From the NCBI GenBank assembly GCA_949287785.1, contig CASEHR010000037.1, positions 1-5,233 of the forward strand: DNA of 5,233 bases, written 5' to 3'. Source of the DNA: an uncultured Bacillota bacterium. GTDB taxonomy: Bacteria > Bacillota_I > Bacilli_A > Erysipelotrichales > Erysipelotrichaceae. The notes beneath the pieces were generated by a model. The model was not told where the DNA came from. It made no database searches and saw only the letters and a list, made by a program, of their open reading frames with translations. Numbering within the stretch: the stretch's first letter is position 1; every line of letters begins with the position of its first letter. Shown here in pieces: positions 4,862 to 5,233 of this stretch. Both the position numbers and the translations under genes were made by a program.

Positions 4862-5233
4862 ATGAATGATCTTTCCTTAAAAATAGCTCAGAACAGTGAA
4901 CTGATATACATCATGATCATCATCGCCATCATTTTCATCTTATTGAAGCTCTTATCTAAGATCAGGATGATAAAGAACAATTTCTTTATCATCTTTTTAA
5001 CAGTCGCTTATGCTTTTCTGACCTTCTATGATCTCGGCACATTAAAACTGGCCACTTCGACATTTGATGCCGTAAAAAACGATCAGGAGATCATTCTCAG
5101 TGTCGATGGACCGTTTGATAAGATCTATGCGATATCCGGTATCGGTGACAACAATGTCAACAACGGTACCTATCAGATCTATTACCATGATATCGAGATC
5201 TATACGAGCACAGAAGTTGATGGCGAATATACC
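4862..5233 (+). CDS. Membrane-anchored protein, N-terminal part only (cut by window edge)
   Basis: An open frame of 124 codons runs from the ATG at 4862 to the last base of the window. A TAA lies in frame at 4850-4852, so the gene cannot start earlier. The protein reads MNDLSLKIAQNSEL, then two hydrophobic segments (about 14-31 and 39-57) separated by a short basic loop, KLLSKIRMIKNN. After this comes a beta-rich stretch (about 62-124) with SVDGPFDKIYAISG, NNGTYQIYYHD and EIYTS. The alternating strands and the IYY pattern remind me of the discoidin-like domain near the N-terminus of some Bacillota membrane glycosyltransferases, but this is a weak guess from a fragment. Codon use, with many ATC and GATC words, matches its neighbours. 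No Shine-Dalgarno precedes the ATG (only GTGGC), and the predicted transcription start is at the ATG. It is transcribed divergently from the kinase. Confidence 0.7.
   Translation, partial: MNDLSLKIAQNSELIYIMIIIAIIFILLKLLSKIRMIKNNFFIIFLTVAYAFLTFYDLGTLKLATSTFDAVKNDQEIILSVDGPFDKIYAISGIGDNNVNNGTYQIYYHDIEIYTSTEVDGEYT

Noticed and set aside
1..5233. CRISPR array, insertion sequence, prophage or defence island
   Set aside because: I found no regularly spaced direct repeats, terminal inverted repeats, transposase, integrase or nuclease motifs; codon use looks uniform across genes.

Overview
The window looks like a chromosomal segment of a low-to-moderate G+C Bacillota-type bacterium, perhaps Erysipelotrichia or a Mollicutes relative. 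The evidence is strong AGGAG-type Shine-Dalgarno sites, a lipoprotein signal with a short Gram-positive-style lipobox, a UPF0309-type SIS protein, and an ABC exporter permease of a kind common in Bacillota. TGA acts as a stop and Trp is read from TGG, so the standard bacterial code fits. Base composition is only judged by eye. The tetramer GATC is very dense in the coding DNA.

Layout. Positions 1-97 are intergenic, with at most the first codons of a further minus-strand gene. Positions 98-2339 (minus) hold a two-gene ABC exporter operon, ATPase first and then a polytopic permease, with the reading frames overlapping by 26 nt. Positions 2340-2477 are a divergent regulatory region. It has a near-consensus promoter for the ABC operon, a 17-bp imperfect palindrome over that promoter's -35 element, a second 13-bp palindrome, and an extended -10 promoter for the plus-strand gene. 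Positions 2478-3227 (plus) encode a stand-alone SIS-domain phosphosugar-binding protein. It ends at a strong hairpin (3250-3284) that can serve as terminator for both converging transcripts. Positions 3332-4819 (minus) are a two-gene operon: a PfkB-family (1-phosphofructokinase-like) sugar-phosphate kinase, followed 9 nt later by a secreted thioredoxin-fold lipoprotein with a CYAC motif. From 4862 a plus-strand membrane protein runs off the window edge. It diverges from the kinase across only 42 bp.

How the genes work together. The ABC pair forms one exporter of unknown substrate. The SIS protein and the PfkB kinase both suggest sugar-phosphate handling, but they are in different transcripts and a shared pathway is only inference. 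The lipoprotein's link to the kinase is unexplained. I see no CRISPR, transposon, prophage, RNA gene or defence system, and most of the window is ordinary. The most interesting signals are in the short intergenic gaps: predicted transcription starts fall on or next to the ribosome binding site or the start codon for every promoter I could place, and a palindromic operator candidate sits on the exporter promoter.
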